Counted from the first letter of the stretch, positions 1 through 7,516 are shown. The stretch is 11,479 nucleotides of DNA from Thermoplasmata archaeon (GCA_021801305.1 JAJYYD010000090.1:1-11479); one strand, 5' to 3'. The notes: generated by a model from the sequence alone, not told the origin. Program-made: numbers and translations.

Positions 1-71
1 CCGGATCTTCAGCAAGCAAAGTTGTTAATGTTTAGCTTTTACTTTCACTGTGCTGCTAAATCTTTGCAAAA

Positions 72-80
72 GGATTATAT
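72..80 (+). promoter_or_regulatory. Possible TATA box of the tRNA-Thr gene
   Basis: GGATTATAT follows an A-rich stretch that could serve as the BRE. Transcription would begin near 103 and leave a 5' leader of about 30 nt for RNase P to remove. A second AT-rich run (TTTATA, 115-120) lies too close to the tRNA to position a start upstream of it. Weak support, based on spacing and composition only. Confidence 0.3.
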
Positions 81-133
81 TTCTATCTTTTATGTTGGTG
101 AGCCTGCATATCCATTTATAGGGCAGACCATTC

Positions 134-206
134 GCCACTGTAGCTCAGCTGGTAGAGCAGCTGATTTGTAATCAGCAGGTCGGGGGATCGAAACCCTCCA
201 GTGGCT
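134..206 (+). tRNA. tRNA-Thr (anticodon TGT)
   Basis: A complete cloverleaf can be drawn. The acceptor stem pairs 134-140 with 199-205 in seven Watson-Crick pairs. The D stem pairs GCTC (143-146) with GAGC (155-158), with the GG pair in its loop. The anticodon stem pairs 160-164 with 172-176 around TTTGTAA, giving anticodon TGT at 167-169, which reads the threonine codon ACA. The T stem pairs 182-186 with 194-198, with one G-T pair. The discriminator is T206 and CCA is not encoded. The T loop reads ATCGAAA, so position 54 is A rather than the usual T. There is no intron. A T-rich run follows at 206-215. Confidence 0.96.
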
Positions 207-222
207 TTATTTTCTAAGCCAC
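206..222 (+). terminator. T-rich run after tRNA-Thr, possible terminator
   Basis: A T-rich stretch (TTTATTTTCT, 206-215) directly follows the tRNA, as expected for archaeal termination on T tracts. The 3' end of the tRNA (GTGGCTT, 201-207) can also pair with AAGCCAC at 216-222 across an 8-nt loop. In the primary transcript that hairpin would compete with the acceptor stem. The role is inferred. Confidence 0.35.
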
Positions 223-391
223 AGGTTGAGGAGTTTACTATTTGAATATTCCTCCCATATGCTGTTGTTTTATCCCACGAACGGAAGACTTCTGAGGAGA
301 ATACATATAATTGGAACACTTCATAATTTTGGTATCTCCGTAGAGCGATTGATAGAATGGTAGCAGGTAATGAAAATTCAACAGGCATACA
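223..391. other. Intergenic, nothing recognised
   Basis: I see no credible gene, RNA or repeat between the tRNA and the stop of the membrane-protein gene. A minus-strand reading frame crosses this stretch and runs straight through the tRNA, so I treat it as chance. Positions 1-71 at the left edge are equally uninformative. Confidence 0.5.
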
Positions 392-1978
392 TTAATCGTG
401 AGCAGCGCCGATAACCGCCCTCTCTCTTTTACTGAATATTACCCATGGAATAACTAAGATTGCAATGATCCATGCCAACCCAATAAGCAGTAGGGTAAGT
501 GGACTCAATCCCAGTGCTGAAGGTATAAATGTTGATGTGCCTGTTGCGGCAATGTCCTTGCTGAAGTAGGATCCAAGCAGCCATAAGTATGTCATGGGAT
601 TTACAGAGTAGAGAATGAGAGTAACCTTCTGTATAATTTGCTGGGAACTTGAAAGGAATGATAACATCCCATAATTAGTTAGAAGAGACAGATAGAAAAA
701 TGTCACCAGATAACCAGGTACAAATGTAACAAGTCTGCTTAGCATTGTCTTTTTTGCATAATTATGAACGATGAATTCTCCGAACCTTGATCTTAAAACG
801 ATTACGGTTAACGAAGTAGCGAAGAGGACTGTGATAAAGGAAGCGGCCGTGTATGATAACAAAACTCCTGCACCGGGAGAAATGCCATAAATTCTTATTG
901 AAAATAAATAAGCTACCAATGCAGATATCAGGATAAAGGGAGTTGAGAGTAAGACAGATGTAAGTAAAATTTCTCCATATCTACCTGAAATTTCTTCAGG
1001 GTAATGGAGATCTTCCTTTCCAAGGAGGAAATTCCGAATCCTCCCACTTTTTATGACTTTCCCGAACGCATTGGACTGATAGATGGTTACGTAGAGGAAT
1101 AATAAAATGAGGAATATTGATAGGCCGGCGAACATCAGGAATACACTGTCTTCCATTTTTGCCTGACTGCTCACTCTTGATCCAAACATTGCAGTTCCGG
1201 CAATGCTTCCATTTTCAGATCTGACACCTATGGTGTAATAATATGGTTCTCCAGTATAGTTAAGATTAGTCTGGATATTTGCCTGATTCATCATTGTGAA
1301 ATTTACAAGATGATTGGGGAAATTTCCGTCAACCATCAAGTTTATAGCCTGACCAAAGCTGTTTCCCGAATATACACCATACAGAACCGTATAATTTGCT
1401 TTCCCGTTTTGTGGTATCTTCCATATGTGTAGTGAAAAGTGTGACGGTGAGGCATCTGAAAGAACCGGGGTTATGGATAACTGCCCTGAAACAACACCTG
1501 ATGATGGTGTTCCCTCTGTTGCAAATGTGAGGATTGAAGCTGTATGATTTGCCCATTCATATCCTCTGTAACCCACTGTTTCAGAGACCGTATATACCTG
1601 ATCTTTCTGTAGTCCAGTAATATTATAAACAACCAGGCCTGTTATATCAGTAATTCCGGCATAATGCGAGTTTACGATGGTATCCTTCTGACCATTAAAG
1701 ACAGAGATTGCGTAGGTTACATTCCAGCCTTGTTCCGCCACGCCATACTCATTGAAAGTCTGGCTGTATACTGTTGCATTAGTACCATTCAGTTCCGTGA
1801 TGGTTGTTGTCTGATACTGGGGAACATTACCGCTGTCGCTTATAAGACTGGCGTAAAATGAGGCTGGCTGAGATACGGAGGCAAGAGACAGTGCAATTAT
1901 TATCCAGAATATTATAAGAATAATAAAAACAGGAGACTTCATAAGTCTTCCAGCTACTTTAACTGACAAAAGTGCCAT
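392..1978 (-). CDS. ABC-2-type permease-like membrane protein with large extracellular domain
   Basis: The product is 528 aa from the ATG at 1978. Seen: a short basic N-terminus; one hydrophobic helix at about 17-34; a polar domain of about 240 residues; then helices near 278-300, 339-360, 371-394, 417-434 and 493-515, plus a weaker one near 449-469; and a basic tail (KRER). The polar domain carries about nine N-X-S/T sequons, fitting a glycosylated outer domain, and a stretch near 85-155 resembles a fibronectin-III fold. One helix, a big external loop and a C-terminal helix bundle is the layout of ABC-2 permeases, so export or cell-surface transport is inferred. No ABC ATPase gene lies next to it in this window. 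The frame extends to a TTG at 1996, but a TATA box at 1998-2007 sits about 25 nt before the ATG, which favours a leaderless start there. Substrate unknown. Confidence 0.72.
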   Translation of the reverse strand: MALLSVKVAGRLMKSPVFIILIIFWIIIALSLASVSQPASFYASLISDSGNVPQYQTTTITELNGTNATVYSQTFNEYGVAEQGWNVTYAISVFNGQKDTIVNSHYAGITDITGLVVYNITGLQKDQVYTVSETVGYRGYEWANHTASILTFATEGTPSSGVVSGQLSITPVLSDASPSHFSLHIWKIPQNGKANYTVLYGVYSGNSFGQAINLMVDGNFPNHLVNFTMMNQANIQTNLNYTGEPYYYTIGVRSENGSIAGTAMFGSRVSSQAKMEDSVFLMFAGLSIFLILLFLYVTIYQSNAFGKVIKSGRIRNFLLGKEDLHYPEEISGRYGEILLTSVLLSTPFILISALVAYLFSIRIYGISPGAGVLLSYTAASFITVLFATSLTVIVLRSRFGEFIVHNYAKKTMLSRLVTFVPGYLVTFFYLSLLTNYGMLSFLSSSQQIIQKVTLILYSVNPMTYLWLLGSYFSKDIAATGTSTFIPSALGLSPLTLLLIGLAWIIAILVIPWVIFSKRERAVIGAAHD

Positions 1979-1997
1979 CGTTGTCCAATTAACCAAC

Positions 1998-2007
1998 TTT
2001 ATATAAT
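1998..2007 (-). promoter_or_regulatory. TATA box of the membrane-protein gene
   Basis: On the minus strand this reads ATTATATAAA. Its centre (about 2002) is 24-25 nt before the ATG at 1978, close to the usual archaeal TATA-to-start distance. The mRNA would therefore begin at or next to the ATG. It also argues against the upstream TTG at 1996, which would lie ahead of the transcription start. Confidence 0.6.
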
Positions 2008-2096
2008 ATTTATCAGGGGTGATGGATCATACATGAATGTTCTATTATGAATGTGCAATGCGAGATCATTAACTGTTTCATCGTTTAGCTTCGAAA

Positions 2097-2150
2097 CTTT
2101 AAAATTGGATTCAAGAATGCGTAAGATAGGAATGGAGTTTCCTTTTAATC
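2097..2150 (+). promoter_or_regulatory. Candidate promoter region of the mutS-like operon
   Basis: Two AT-rich boxes are possible: CTTTAAAA (2097-2104), preceded by a purine-rich BRE-like CGAAA, and CCTTTTAATC (2141-2150). They predict starts near 2127 or 2172. Either one gives a leader, unlike the leaderless genes elsewhere in the window. That fits the Shine-Dalgarno-like sequence ahead of the TTG at 2239. I cannot choose between them. Confidence 0.35.
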
Positions 2151-2189
2151 GTCCCAGAAGGACTGATAACTCCTGCAGTTAAGGCAAAG

Positions 2190-2203
2190 TGCGAATGTTC
2201 GCA
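2190..2203. promoter_or_regulatory. Inverted repeat before the mutS-like operon
   Basis: TGCGAA-TG-TTCGCA is a 14-bp inverted repeat with six-base arms, just ahead of the GTG at 2206. It lies downstream of both candidate TATA boxes, so it could be a repressor site or fold as a small hairpin in the leader. Function inferred. Confidence 0.35.
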
Positions 2204-2205
2204 GT

Positions 2206-3765
2206 GTGATTACCAGAAATATAGCAGGAGTGAATAAGTTGGTATTTGAAAGCATTCTTTACAGGGAAATTGAAAATAAGGGCCTAATCAGAGAAGAACA
2301 ACCGGACTTCTTTTTGGATCTTAACCTGAATCAGGTGATAAAGGCCATAACAGAACAGAAAAAGGATTACCACCTGGATTCAATATTTTACACTCCCCTT
2401 AAGAACATACATAACGTGACTTACAGGCAAAAGGTCTTCCTAGATCTCCAGAATGAAAGGATCCTCCAATCTATACGGACATTTTCCGATAAGATGGAAA
2501 AAATGTACCGCTATCTTTCAGGCATAGAGAGACTTTACAGATACCAGAAAGAGAGATGGCTGATGGATTCAGCTGAAATATACTGTGAAGCTGTTCAAAC
2601 ACTTTTCCATGATCTTACGAGCGAATCCCCGGAATCTGAAGCTTTTAAAGAATTGATAGATTATGTTGGAAAATACATAACTTCTGATGAATTTGAAAAT
2701 TTGAGAAAAGAGACTTCTGGCATGAGGAAAAAGCTTGATGCCGTCAGGTTTACCATGATCATAAAGACAGGAAAAATAGTGGTCAAAGAGTACGGCGGTG
2801 AAGAAGACTACAGTGCCGAAATAAAAGATGCATTCAGTAAATTCAGTGAAAGCGGTTCCGGGATGAAGAAAGTAAGAACACCGCAGTTTCCAGGGATGAA
2901 TCATGTTGAAGCGGCCATACTGGATCTGGTTGCAAGAATATATCCGGAAACCTTTCAGGATCTCCTTGATTATTATGAAAAAAACATTGATTTTATTGAC
3001 CCCACCATTGGAAAATTTCAGAAAGAAGTCCAGTTCTATCTTACATATATTGATTACATTGCAAAGCTCAAGGATTTTGGTTTGCAGTTCTGCATTCCTG
3101 AGATATCAGAGGTGAACAGGAATGTATCCTGTTATGATGGATTTGACATTGGACTTGCCGACAAACTGACAAGGGAGGGAAAAGCGGTTGTAACAAACGA
3201 CTTTTTCCTTGAGGGGGATCAGCGGATAATTGTTGTCACTGGGCCAAACCATGGAGGAAAGACTACCTTTGCCAGAATGTTCGGCCAGACCCATTACCTT
3301 GGAATCCTGGGTCTGCCTGTTCCAGGCACAAGATCATCTCTGTTCCTATTTGACAATATATTCACACATTTTGAGAGGTCGGAGAACCTGGATAATAATC
3401 GGGGTAAACTTGAGGATGATCTTGTAAGGATCAAGACCATAATGGACAGGAGCACTTCAAGAAGCATAATAATAATCAACGAGATGTTGAGCTCCACCAC
3501 ACTGAAAGATGCAGTGACCATAGGAAAAAAAATAGTTTCTGAAATTCTTGGAATCGGATGCCTCTGCCTTTACGTGACTTTCCTGGATGAGCTGGCTTCT
3601 CTTGATGGAACAGTAAGCATGGTAAGCACAATAGTTCCTGACAACCCTGAGGAAAGAACCTATAAGATAGTGAAGGAGCCTGCGGACGGACTGGCCTATG
3701 CAATGGCTCTTGCAAGAAAATACAGGGTAACCTATGATGAAATTATAAGGAGGATCAGTTCATGA
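2206..3765 (+). CDS. MutS-related ATPase, first of a tandem pair
   Basis: 519 aa from the GTG at 2206. Residues about 40-340 are a helical lever/clamp-like region. From about 340 comes a MutS-type ABC ATPase: Walker A GPNHGGKTT (346-354); a signature region with FDNIFTHFER and GKLEDDL; and a Walker B ending in N425-E426, followed by MLSSTT. No MutS mismatch-reading N-terminal domain (F-x-E) and no Smr nuclease is present, and it is much shorter than true MutS (about 850 aa). The Walker B Asp is Asn, and the usual H-loop His (ATHYxEL in MutS) is Phe459. A role as a DNA-structure-responsive ATPase, probably dimerising with the next gene's product, is inferred. The start is uncertain: TTG at 2239 has CAGGAG (2225-2230) eight bases upstream and gives an N-terminus that lines up with the partner's (LVFESILY against MKVFLMYP). 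Translation is coupled to the next gene through ATGA. Confidence 0.86.
   Translation: MITRNIAGVNKLVFESILYREIENKGLIREEQPDFFLDLNLNQVIKAITEQKKDYHLDSIFYTPLKNIHNVTYRQKVFLDLQNERILQSIRTFSDKMEKMYRYLSGIERLYRYQKERWLMDSAEIYCEAVQTLFHDLTSESPESEAFKELIDYVGKYITSDEFENLRKETSGMRKKLDAVRFTMIIKTGKIVVKEYGGEEDYSAEIKDAFSKFSESGSGMKKVRTPQFPGMNHVEAAILDLVARIYPETFQDLLDYYEKNIDFIDPTIGKFQKEVQFYLTYIDYIAKLKDFGLQFCIPEISEVNRNVSCYDGFDIGLADKLTREGKAVVTNDFFLEGDQRIIVVTGPNHGGKTTFARMFGQTHYLGILGLPVPGTRSSLFLFDNIFTHFERSENLDNNRGKLEDDLVRIKTIMDRSTSRSIIIINEMLSSTTLKDAVTIGKKIVSEILGIGCLCLYVTFLDELASLDGTVSMVSTIVPDNPEERTYKIVKEPADGLAYAMALARKYRVTYDEIIRRISS
2225..2230 (+). promoter_or_regulatory. Shine-Dalgarno-like site favouring the TTG start at 2239
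   Basis: CAGGAG ends eight bases before TTG 2239. The GTG at 2206 has no such site. Together with the N-terminal alignment to the partner protein this makes 2239 a serious alternative start. Confidence 0.4.
3747..3754 (+). promoter_or_regulatory. Ribosome binding site of the second mutS-like gene
   Basis: AAGGAGGA lies inside the 3' end of the first gene, about seven bases before ATG 3762. It is the strongest Shine-Dalgarno sequence in the window. It fits an operon-internal gene that cannot use leaderless initiation, and it fixes the start of the downstream gene. Confidence 0.85.
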
Positions 3766-5306
3766 AAGTTTTTCTGATGTATCCTGACAGGAACATGAAT
3801 CCTGATCTTAAATTGCCCTGGAATGCAGATATGTTGATCGATGATCTTGAGCTTAACAGGATAACTGATAAAATGGCTAATGGAGACAAATTCCTTCGTG
3901 AAACTGTGAAAAAAGTATTGATCAACAGTGAAACTGACATTAACACAATATATCACAGGCAGGCTGTGCTGAAAGACTGTATCAGAAACAGGGAAGATGC
4001 CAGGAAGATTTATGAAATTCTTGTAAGATCCATTGAAGAAGAAAAGAGGCAGTATTTCTGGTTCAGCCAGACAAATCCTGAACTCATACTCCATGAATCC
4101 ATAAAGGTAATGCAGATATTCATCAACAGCTTTGGAGAACTTAGAAAAATTAGTGACAGAACATCTTCACAGTTTGATTCTGAAGGATTCAAATCACTAT
4201 TTTCTCTCATAAAAAATGAACTTGATGATGCCTATCTTTCACAGATTAAAGAACTACTTAAGACGCTCACCTTCCCAAAGGGTGTTCCTGTAAGTGTGGA
4301 ACTTGGTCGGGGAAATGAGGGTGTTAATTACACTCTTCTCAAGATAATGGAGAAGAACAGTAAATTTTCAAGAATAATTTCAAACGGCAGGTCAAAACAT
4401 TACACATTCACACTGGGAGATAGGGATGAGACCGGTGCACAGGCAATTTCCGAAATGAGGAACAGGGGGATCATAAACATAACCAATGTAATGAAAGAAT
4501 CTGCTGAGAATGTGCTTGACTTCTTTTACCTGCTTCGCAATGAACTTGCATTCTATATTGGATGTCTTAACCTTTATGATTATATCACTCTAAAGGGGGA
4601 ACCAGTCTGTTTCCCTTTGCCGATGGATGGGAATGAAAATATCCTCTCCTTCATGGGGCTTTACGATATTTCTCTGAGTCTTGGAATATCCGAAAGGGTT
4701 GTTGGCAATGACATGAATGGAGACCGAAAGGATCTGATCATAATAACGGGAACAAATCGTGGAGGAAAATCCACATTCCTGAGAAGCATTGGACAGGCTT
4801 TTCTCATGTTTCAATGCGGGATGTTTGTCCCGGCCAATTCGTTCAGATCTGATTTGAAGAATGGATTGTTCACACACTTTAAGAAAGAGGAAGACAGGAG
4901 CATGACCATGGGAAAACTTGACGAGGAGCTTAACAGGATGAGTTCCATAATCGATCATATCAAACCTGGTTCTCTTGCACTCTTCAATGAATCGTTCTCA
5001 ACAACAAATACAAGGGAGGGATCACAGTTATCCCGTAATATTGTGGACGCCCTGATTGAAAAAAAGATAAAGGTTCTGTTTGTAAGCCACCTGTACGAAT
5101 TTTCCATAAGTTATTATGAAAGGATGAGGAAAGAGACCCTCTTCCTGAGGGCTGAAAGAAAAACGGACGGAACCCATACATACAGGATTACTGAGGGGAA
5201 CCCTATTGAAACAAGCCATTCTGAAGACCTGTTCCATAAAATATTTGATGTATCCATAATGGATGGTATCAGTGGTGAAGAGTCGGGGAAGCCTGAAACG
5301 CAATGA
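3762..5306 (+). CDS. MutS-related ATPase, second of a tandem pair
   Basis: 514 aa. The layout matches its neighbour: a helical lever-like region to about residue 320, then a MutS-type ABC ATPase. Walker A is GTNRGGKST (330-338); the signature region has GLFTHF, then GKLDEEL; Walker B ends in N409-E410, followed by SFSTTNTREG; the switch histidine is present (H443 in VSHLYEF). The mismatch-recognition domain is absent. The partner gene lacks the H-loop His, so in a heterodimer the two ATP sites would differ. That is inference from the motifs and from the 4-nt ATGA overlap. The final 64 codons and the stop lie in the 656-bp repeat and recur as a headless copy at 9201-9395. The stop is 28 bp from the stop of a convergent helicase-gene fragment. 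Its substrate is unknown; recognition of DNA branches or recombination intermediates would fit the family. Confidence 0.88.
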   Translation: MKVFLMYPDRNMNPDLKLPWNADMLIDDLELNRITDKMANGDKFLRETVKKVLINSETDINTIYHRQAVLKDCIRNREDARKIYEILVRSIEEEKRQYFWFSQTNPELILHESIKVMQIFINSFGELRKISDRTSSQFDSEGFKSLFSLIKNELDDAYLSQIKELLKTLTFPKGVPVSVELGRGNEGVNYTLLKIMEKNSKFSRIISNGRSKHYTFTLGDRDETGAQAISEMRNRGIINITNVMKESAENVLDFFYLLRNELAFYIGCLNLYDYITLKGEPVCFPLPMDGNENILSFMGLYDISLSLGISERVVGNDMNGDRKDLIIITGTNRGGKSTFLRSIGQAFLMFQCGMFVPANSFRSDLKNGLFTHFKKEEDRSMTMGKLDEELNRMSSIIDHIKPGSLALFNESFSTTNTREGSQLSRNIVDALIEKKIKVLFVSHLYEFSISYYERMRKETLFLRAERKTDGTHTYRITEGNPIETSHSEDLFHKIFDVSIMDGISGEESGKPETQ

Positions 5307-5766
5307 TTTTAGGATTAAAGTTATTGAAATGTGCCTAAACAACCATTGCCTTATTCTTTATGCCTGACACATGGCTGAAAGTTTCGCTATCCTCAAAATA
5401 TACGGATGTTCCTTTCATTCCCCTTGTGAGCATCACCCTGTACCTGTTGATCAGCAGCTTCATGGCTTTTGGAGGATCTGTTAAGGACAGATTCTTGAGT
5501 GAACCACTTCCTCCAATCCGGTCCATTATCTTGTCCGGCTGCACTTTCCATCCATTGCGCCATACAAGATCCTCTCCCCAGATAAGCCCCACATAATCAG
5601 ATTCAAAACCCTGGGAACCATAGATGGATGCACAGTACTTCAGTGGATCTCTCTGTCCAAGCCAGTATGAAGGATATTCAGTCTTCTCATCCATCAGCCA
5701 GTTTATCTCCGGATCGAATATACGCCTCTTTTCCTTTCTGCCGTCAGTGCGGGTGAATGATGCAAG
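5111..5766 (+). repeat. 656-bp perfect direct repeat, left copy
   Basis: I compared this base by base with 9200-9855 and found no difference. It starts at TTATTATG inside the second mutS-like gene and ends at GATGCAAG inside a helicase-gene fragment. The flanks differ at once on both sides (ATAAG against GTAGA on the left; GATAG against AAGAG on the right). In this copy the mutS-like end belongs to a complete gene and the helicase end is the truncated one. See the right copy for the reverse. Confidence 0.97.
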
Positions 5767-5790
5767 GATAGTGAAATGAATCTGCTGCAA
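5335..5790 (-). pseudogene. Truncated C-terminal copy of the DUF2075 nuclease-helicase gene
   Basis: Up to base 5766 this is identical to the last 143 codons (L446 to the stop) of the complete gene at 9424-11190. Upstream of 5766 the homology stops and the frame continues for eight unrelated codons to an ATG at 5790. The stub keeps the late helicase motifs (QGFESDYVG and NRYRVMLTRG) but lacks the nuclease domain, Walker A and Walker B, so it cannot be a working helicase. No TATA box is visible in the right place. It is best read as debris of the duplication, or as an assembly product. Confidence 0.9.
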
Positions 5791-5819
5791 AATAGAATTT
5801 CCATGGCGACAATTGATCT

Positions 5820-5831
5820 CTTTATTAATAT
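5820..5831 (+). promoter_or_regulatory. TATA box of the glycosylase gene
   Basis: CTTTATTAATATAC contains a clear archaeal TATA element centred near 5826-5827, 27-28 nt before ATG 5854. This points to a leaderless mRNA starting at that ATG. The whole element lies inside the inserted segment, 50 bp from the repeat border, so the gene carries its own promoter. Confidence 0.6.
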
Positions 5832-5853
5832 ACTGAAGATAATGCCATTCAGA

Positions 5854-7062
5854 ATGGACGGTAATGTTGTTCAGGTATCAATGAAGGATGTTGCAAGATT
5901 CTCTATAATGCGGCAGCACCTCTCAGGAACCCCAGGAGAGAATTTTGGTAAGAAGCAGAAAATTCTGGAAGTAATGAAGGATATAAAATATGTCCAGATT
6001 GATCCCGTATATACAGTTGAAAGAAGTCATTTCCTTACTCTCTGGAGCAGAATCGGTAACTTTAACAGGCAGAACCTCCTGAATCTCATTTACAGAGATC
6101 ATCTTCTGGTTGAATCCTATGCTCATCAGGCATCTATTTCAATTATTGACGATCTAAAGTTCATGAGAATGAGCATGAATGAAAGAAGAGAGAGATACTT
6201 GAGAGAACATCCTGAGATGAAGACTTCGATTGATGAAATTAAAGATCTTATCAGATCCACTGGACCCATTACCTCAAATAAACTTTCAGAATTAAAAATC
6301 AAATCCGGACTCAGTGGCTGGGGGCATGAAAGAAAGGTAAATTTACTGCTTGACCTAATGCACAGAACAGGAGATATAATAATAAGTTATAGGACCGCAT
6401 CAAACCAGAAAGTATGGGATATTCCTGAATATTATTTTAATGAATCAACGGAGGGCACCATTGATAGAAAGGAGGCAGAAAAAGCAATGTTCCAGAAATC
6501 TCTTGGGGCATTGGGTATAGCTTCTCCAGATCAGGTCAGCAGGCATTATTCTCCCGTCACCATTTCAGATAAGATGCAGGTTGTGGAAGAACTTCAGGAT
6601 GAATCAGTAATAGTACCTGTAGAAACAACTGAAAATAATTCAGGGACAAGGAAGAAATGGTTCATACTGAAAAAGGATGTACGGCATCTAGAAAGTCTAG
6701 AAAATAATTGGAAACCAGTTTCTGTCTTACTTTCTCCCTTTGATAATCTAACTATAGACAGGAAGAGAACACAGGAGATATTCAATTTTGATAGCAGGAT
6801 GGAGATGTACGTTCCGGAACATAAAAGAAAATACGGATTCTACTGCATGCCATTCCTTCATGGTGACTCAATTATAGGAAGAGTTGACCTTAAATTAGAT
6901 CGCACGCATGGAGAGCTAAAGATAAATGCGATATATGATGAGGGTAGAAATTTTTCTGGGAAGAGGGCACTGAGATCATTGATTGATTCGATAAACTGCC
7001 TGTCGGAATTCCTGAACGCTTCTTCTATTAAAATTCCTCAAACCATCCAGCATAGTAGATAG
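5854..7062 (+). CDS. YcaQ/AlkX-type DNA glycosylase (HTH_42 winged-helix family)
   Basis: 402 aa, near the 410 of E. coli YcaQ. The family removes bulky or alkylated bases, including N7-linked interstrand crosslinks, as the first step of base-excision repair. Seen: the catalytic Q-phi-D motif as Q48-I49-D50 in VQIDPVYTVERSH, followed by LWSRIG; the conserved YAHQAS (89-94); a winged-helix part with GPIT and SGLSGWGHERKVNLLLDLM; and the C-terminal DRKRTQEIFNFDSRMEMYVP, YGFYCMPFLHGD and IGRVDLKLDR blocks. Q-phi-D marks the YcaQ branch; AlkZ has Q-phi-Q. The frame opens at ATG 5776, but the first 26 codons match nothing in the family and precede the TATA box, so 5854 is chosen. It lies in the segment between the direct repeats and may have arrived with it. 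The substrate in this organism is not known. Confidence 0.9.
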   Translation: MDGNVVQVSMKDVARFSIMRQHLSGTPGENFGKKQKILEVMKDIKYVQIDPVYTVERSHFLTLWSRIGNFNRQNLLNLIYRDHLLVESYAHQASISIIDDLKFMRMSMNERRERYLREHPEMKTSIDEIKDLIRSTGPITSNKLSELKIKSGLSGWGHERKVNLLLDLMHRTGDIIISYRTASNQKVWDIPEYYFNESTEGTIDRKEAEKAMFQKSLGALGIASPDQVSRHYSPVTISDKMQVVEELQDESVIVPVETTENNSGTRKKWFILKKDVRHLESLENNWKPVSVLLSPFDNLTIDRKRTQEIFNFDSRMEMYVPEHKRKYGFYCMPFLHGDSIIGRVDLKLDRTHGELKINAIYDEGRNFSGKRALRSLIDSINCLSEFLNASSIKIPQTIQHSR

Positions 7063-7481
7063 GAACCTTATCTCAAAGTCTTCCTTTACTCGACATTGTA
7101 ATGTACTGTTTTATTCCATGTTAAATGTGTATTGATTGATGAGAATTCCACTTCATGAAGGATATATGAATAAAGTTCATGGAAAGCTTACTTTACTGCA
7201 ACCGCTGGACCAATGCGAACAGCCACCGGTTTCAGCATATTCTTTCCGGGTTCTGCAGGAAAGATCATATCTCAAGCCATTACAACCCTGACAATTGTCC
7301 TGTGAAAGACGTGGGCCAATTTTATTCCTGCGAAAATGCACAATATTCGAAAGGCGGTTACGATGGTCGAATAGAGACATAAATGAAGAGCTGGCGTTAA
7401 GAATCTTTTCACAAATCCATTCCGAGCACTCTGGAACTTAATCCACCTGTTGCCGGAAAATGGAAGTCTTGAGGTAAATAC
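7063..7481. other. Long spacer with possible decayed coding DNA
   Basis: No intact gene can be defended. Between about 7180 and 7440 several frames on both strands stay open or nearly so. One minus-strand frame runs from about 7510 to 7188 with a single TGA (complement of 7272-7274). It reads like a hydrophobic protein (for example STIVTAFRILCIFAGIKLA, then after the stop EPGKNMLKPVAVRIGPAVAV) but has no ATG near its start. Another minus frame has an ATG at 7380 and gives a 67-aa Cys-rich peptide. A plus frame from 7179 also gives 67 aa. None resembles a family I know. A T-rich stretch (CTGTTTTATTCC, near 7105-7116) may end the glycosylase transcript. Confidence 0.4.
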
Positions 7482-7491
7482 ACATAAATAT
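7482..7491 (+). promoter_or_regulatory. TATA box of the ATPase-nuclease gene
   Basis: ACATAAATAT is centred near 7487, about 29-30 nt before ATG 7517, and there is no Shine-Dalgarno sequence before the ATG. This fits a leaderless or nearly leaderless mRNA. Confidence 0.5.
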
Positions 7492-7516
7492 TCGTTGTTA
7501 ATAAAGTATAATACTT

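Noticed and set aside
134..206. tRNA-Thr as an attachment site for an integrated element
   Set aside because: I looked for a second copy of the tRNA 3' end and found only an 8-base chance match inside the glycosylase gene (about 6314-6321). There is no integrase.
116..388. A 90-codon minus-strand frame in the tRNA region
   Set aside because: It runs antisense through the whole tRNA-Thr, has no promoter or family likeness, and its protein is odd in composition. Chance.
2206..5306. True MutS/MutL mismatch repair
   Set aside because: Both proteins are about 515 aa, lack the mismatch-binding domain, and have no MutL nearby. Only the ATPase and clamp-like parts are related.
5776..5853. A longer glycosylase starting at ATG 5776
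   Set aside because: The extra 26 residues match nothing in the family, precede the TATA box, and begin only 10 bp past the repeat border.
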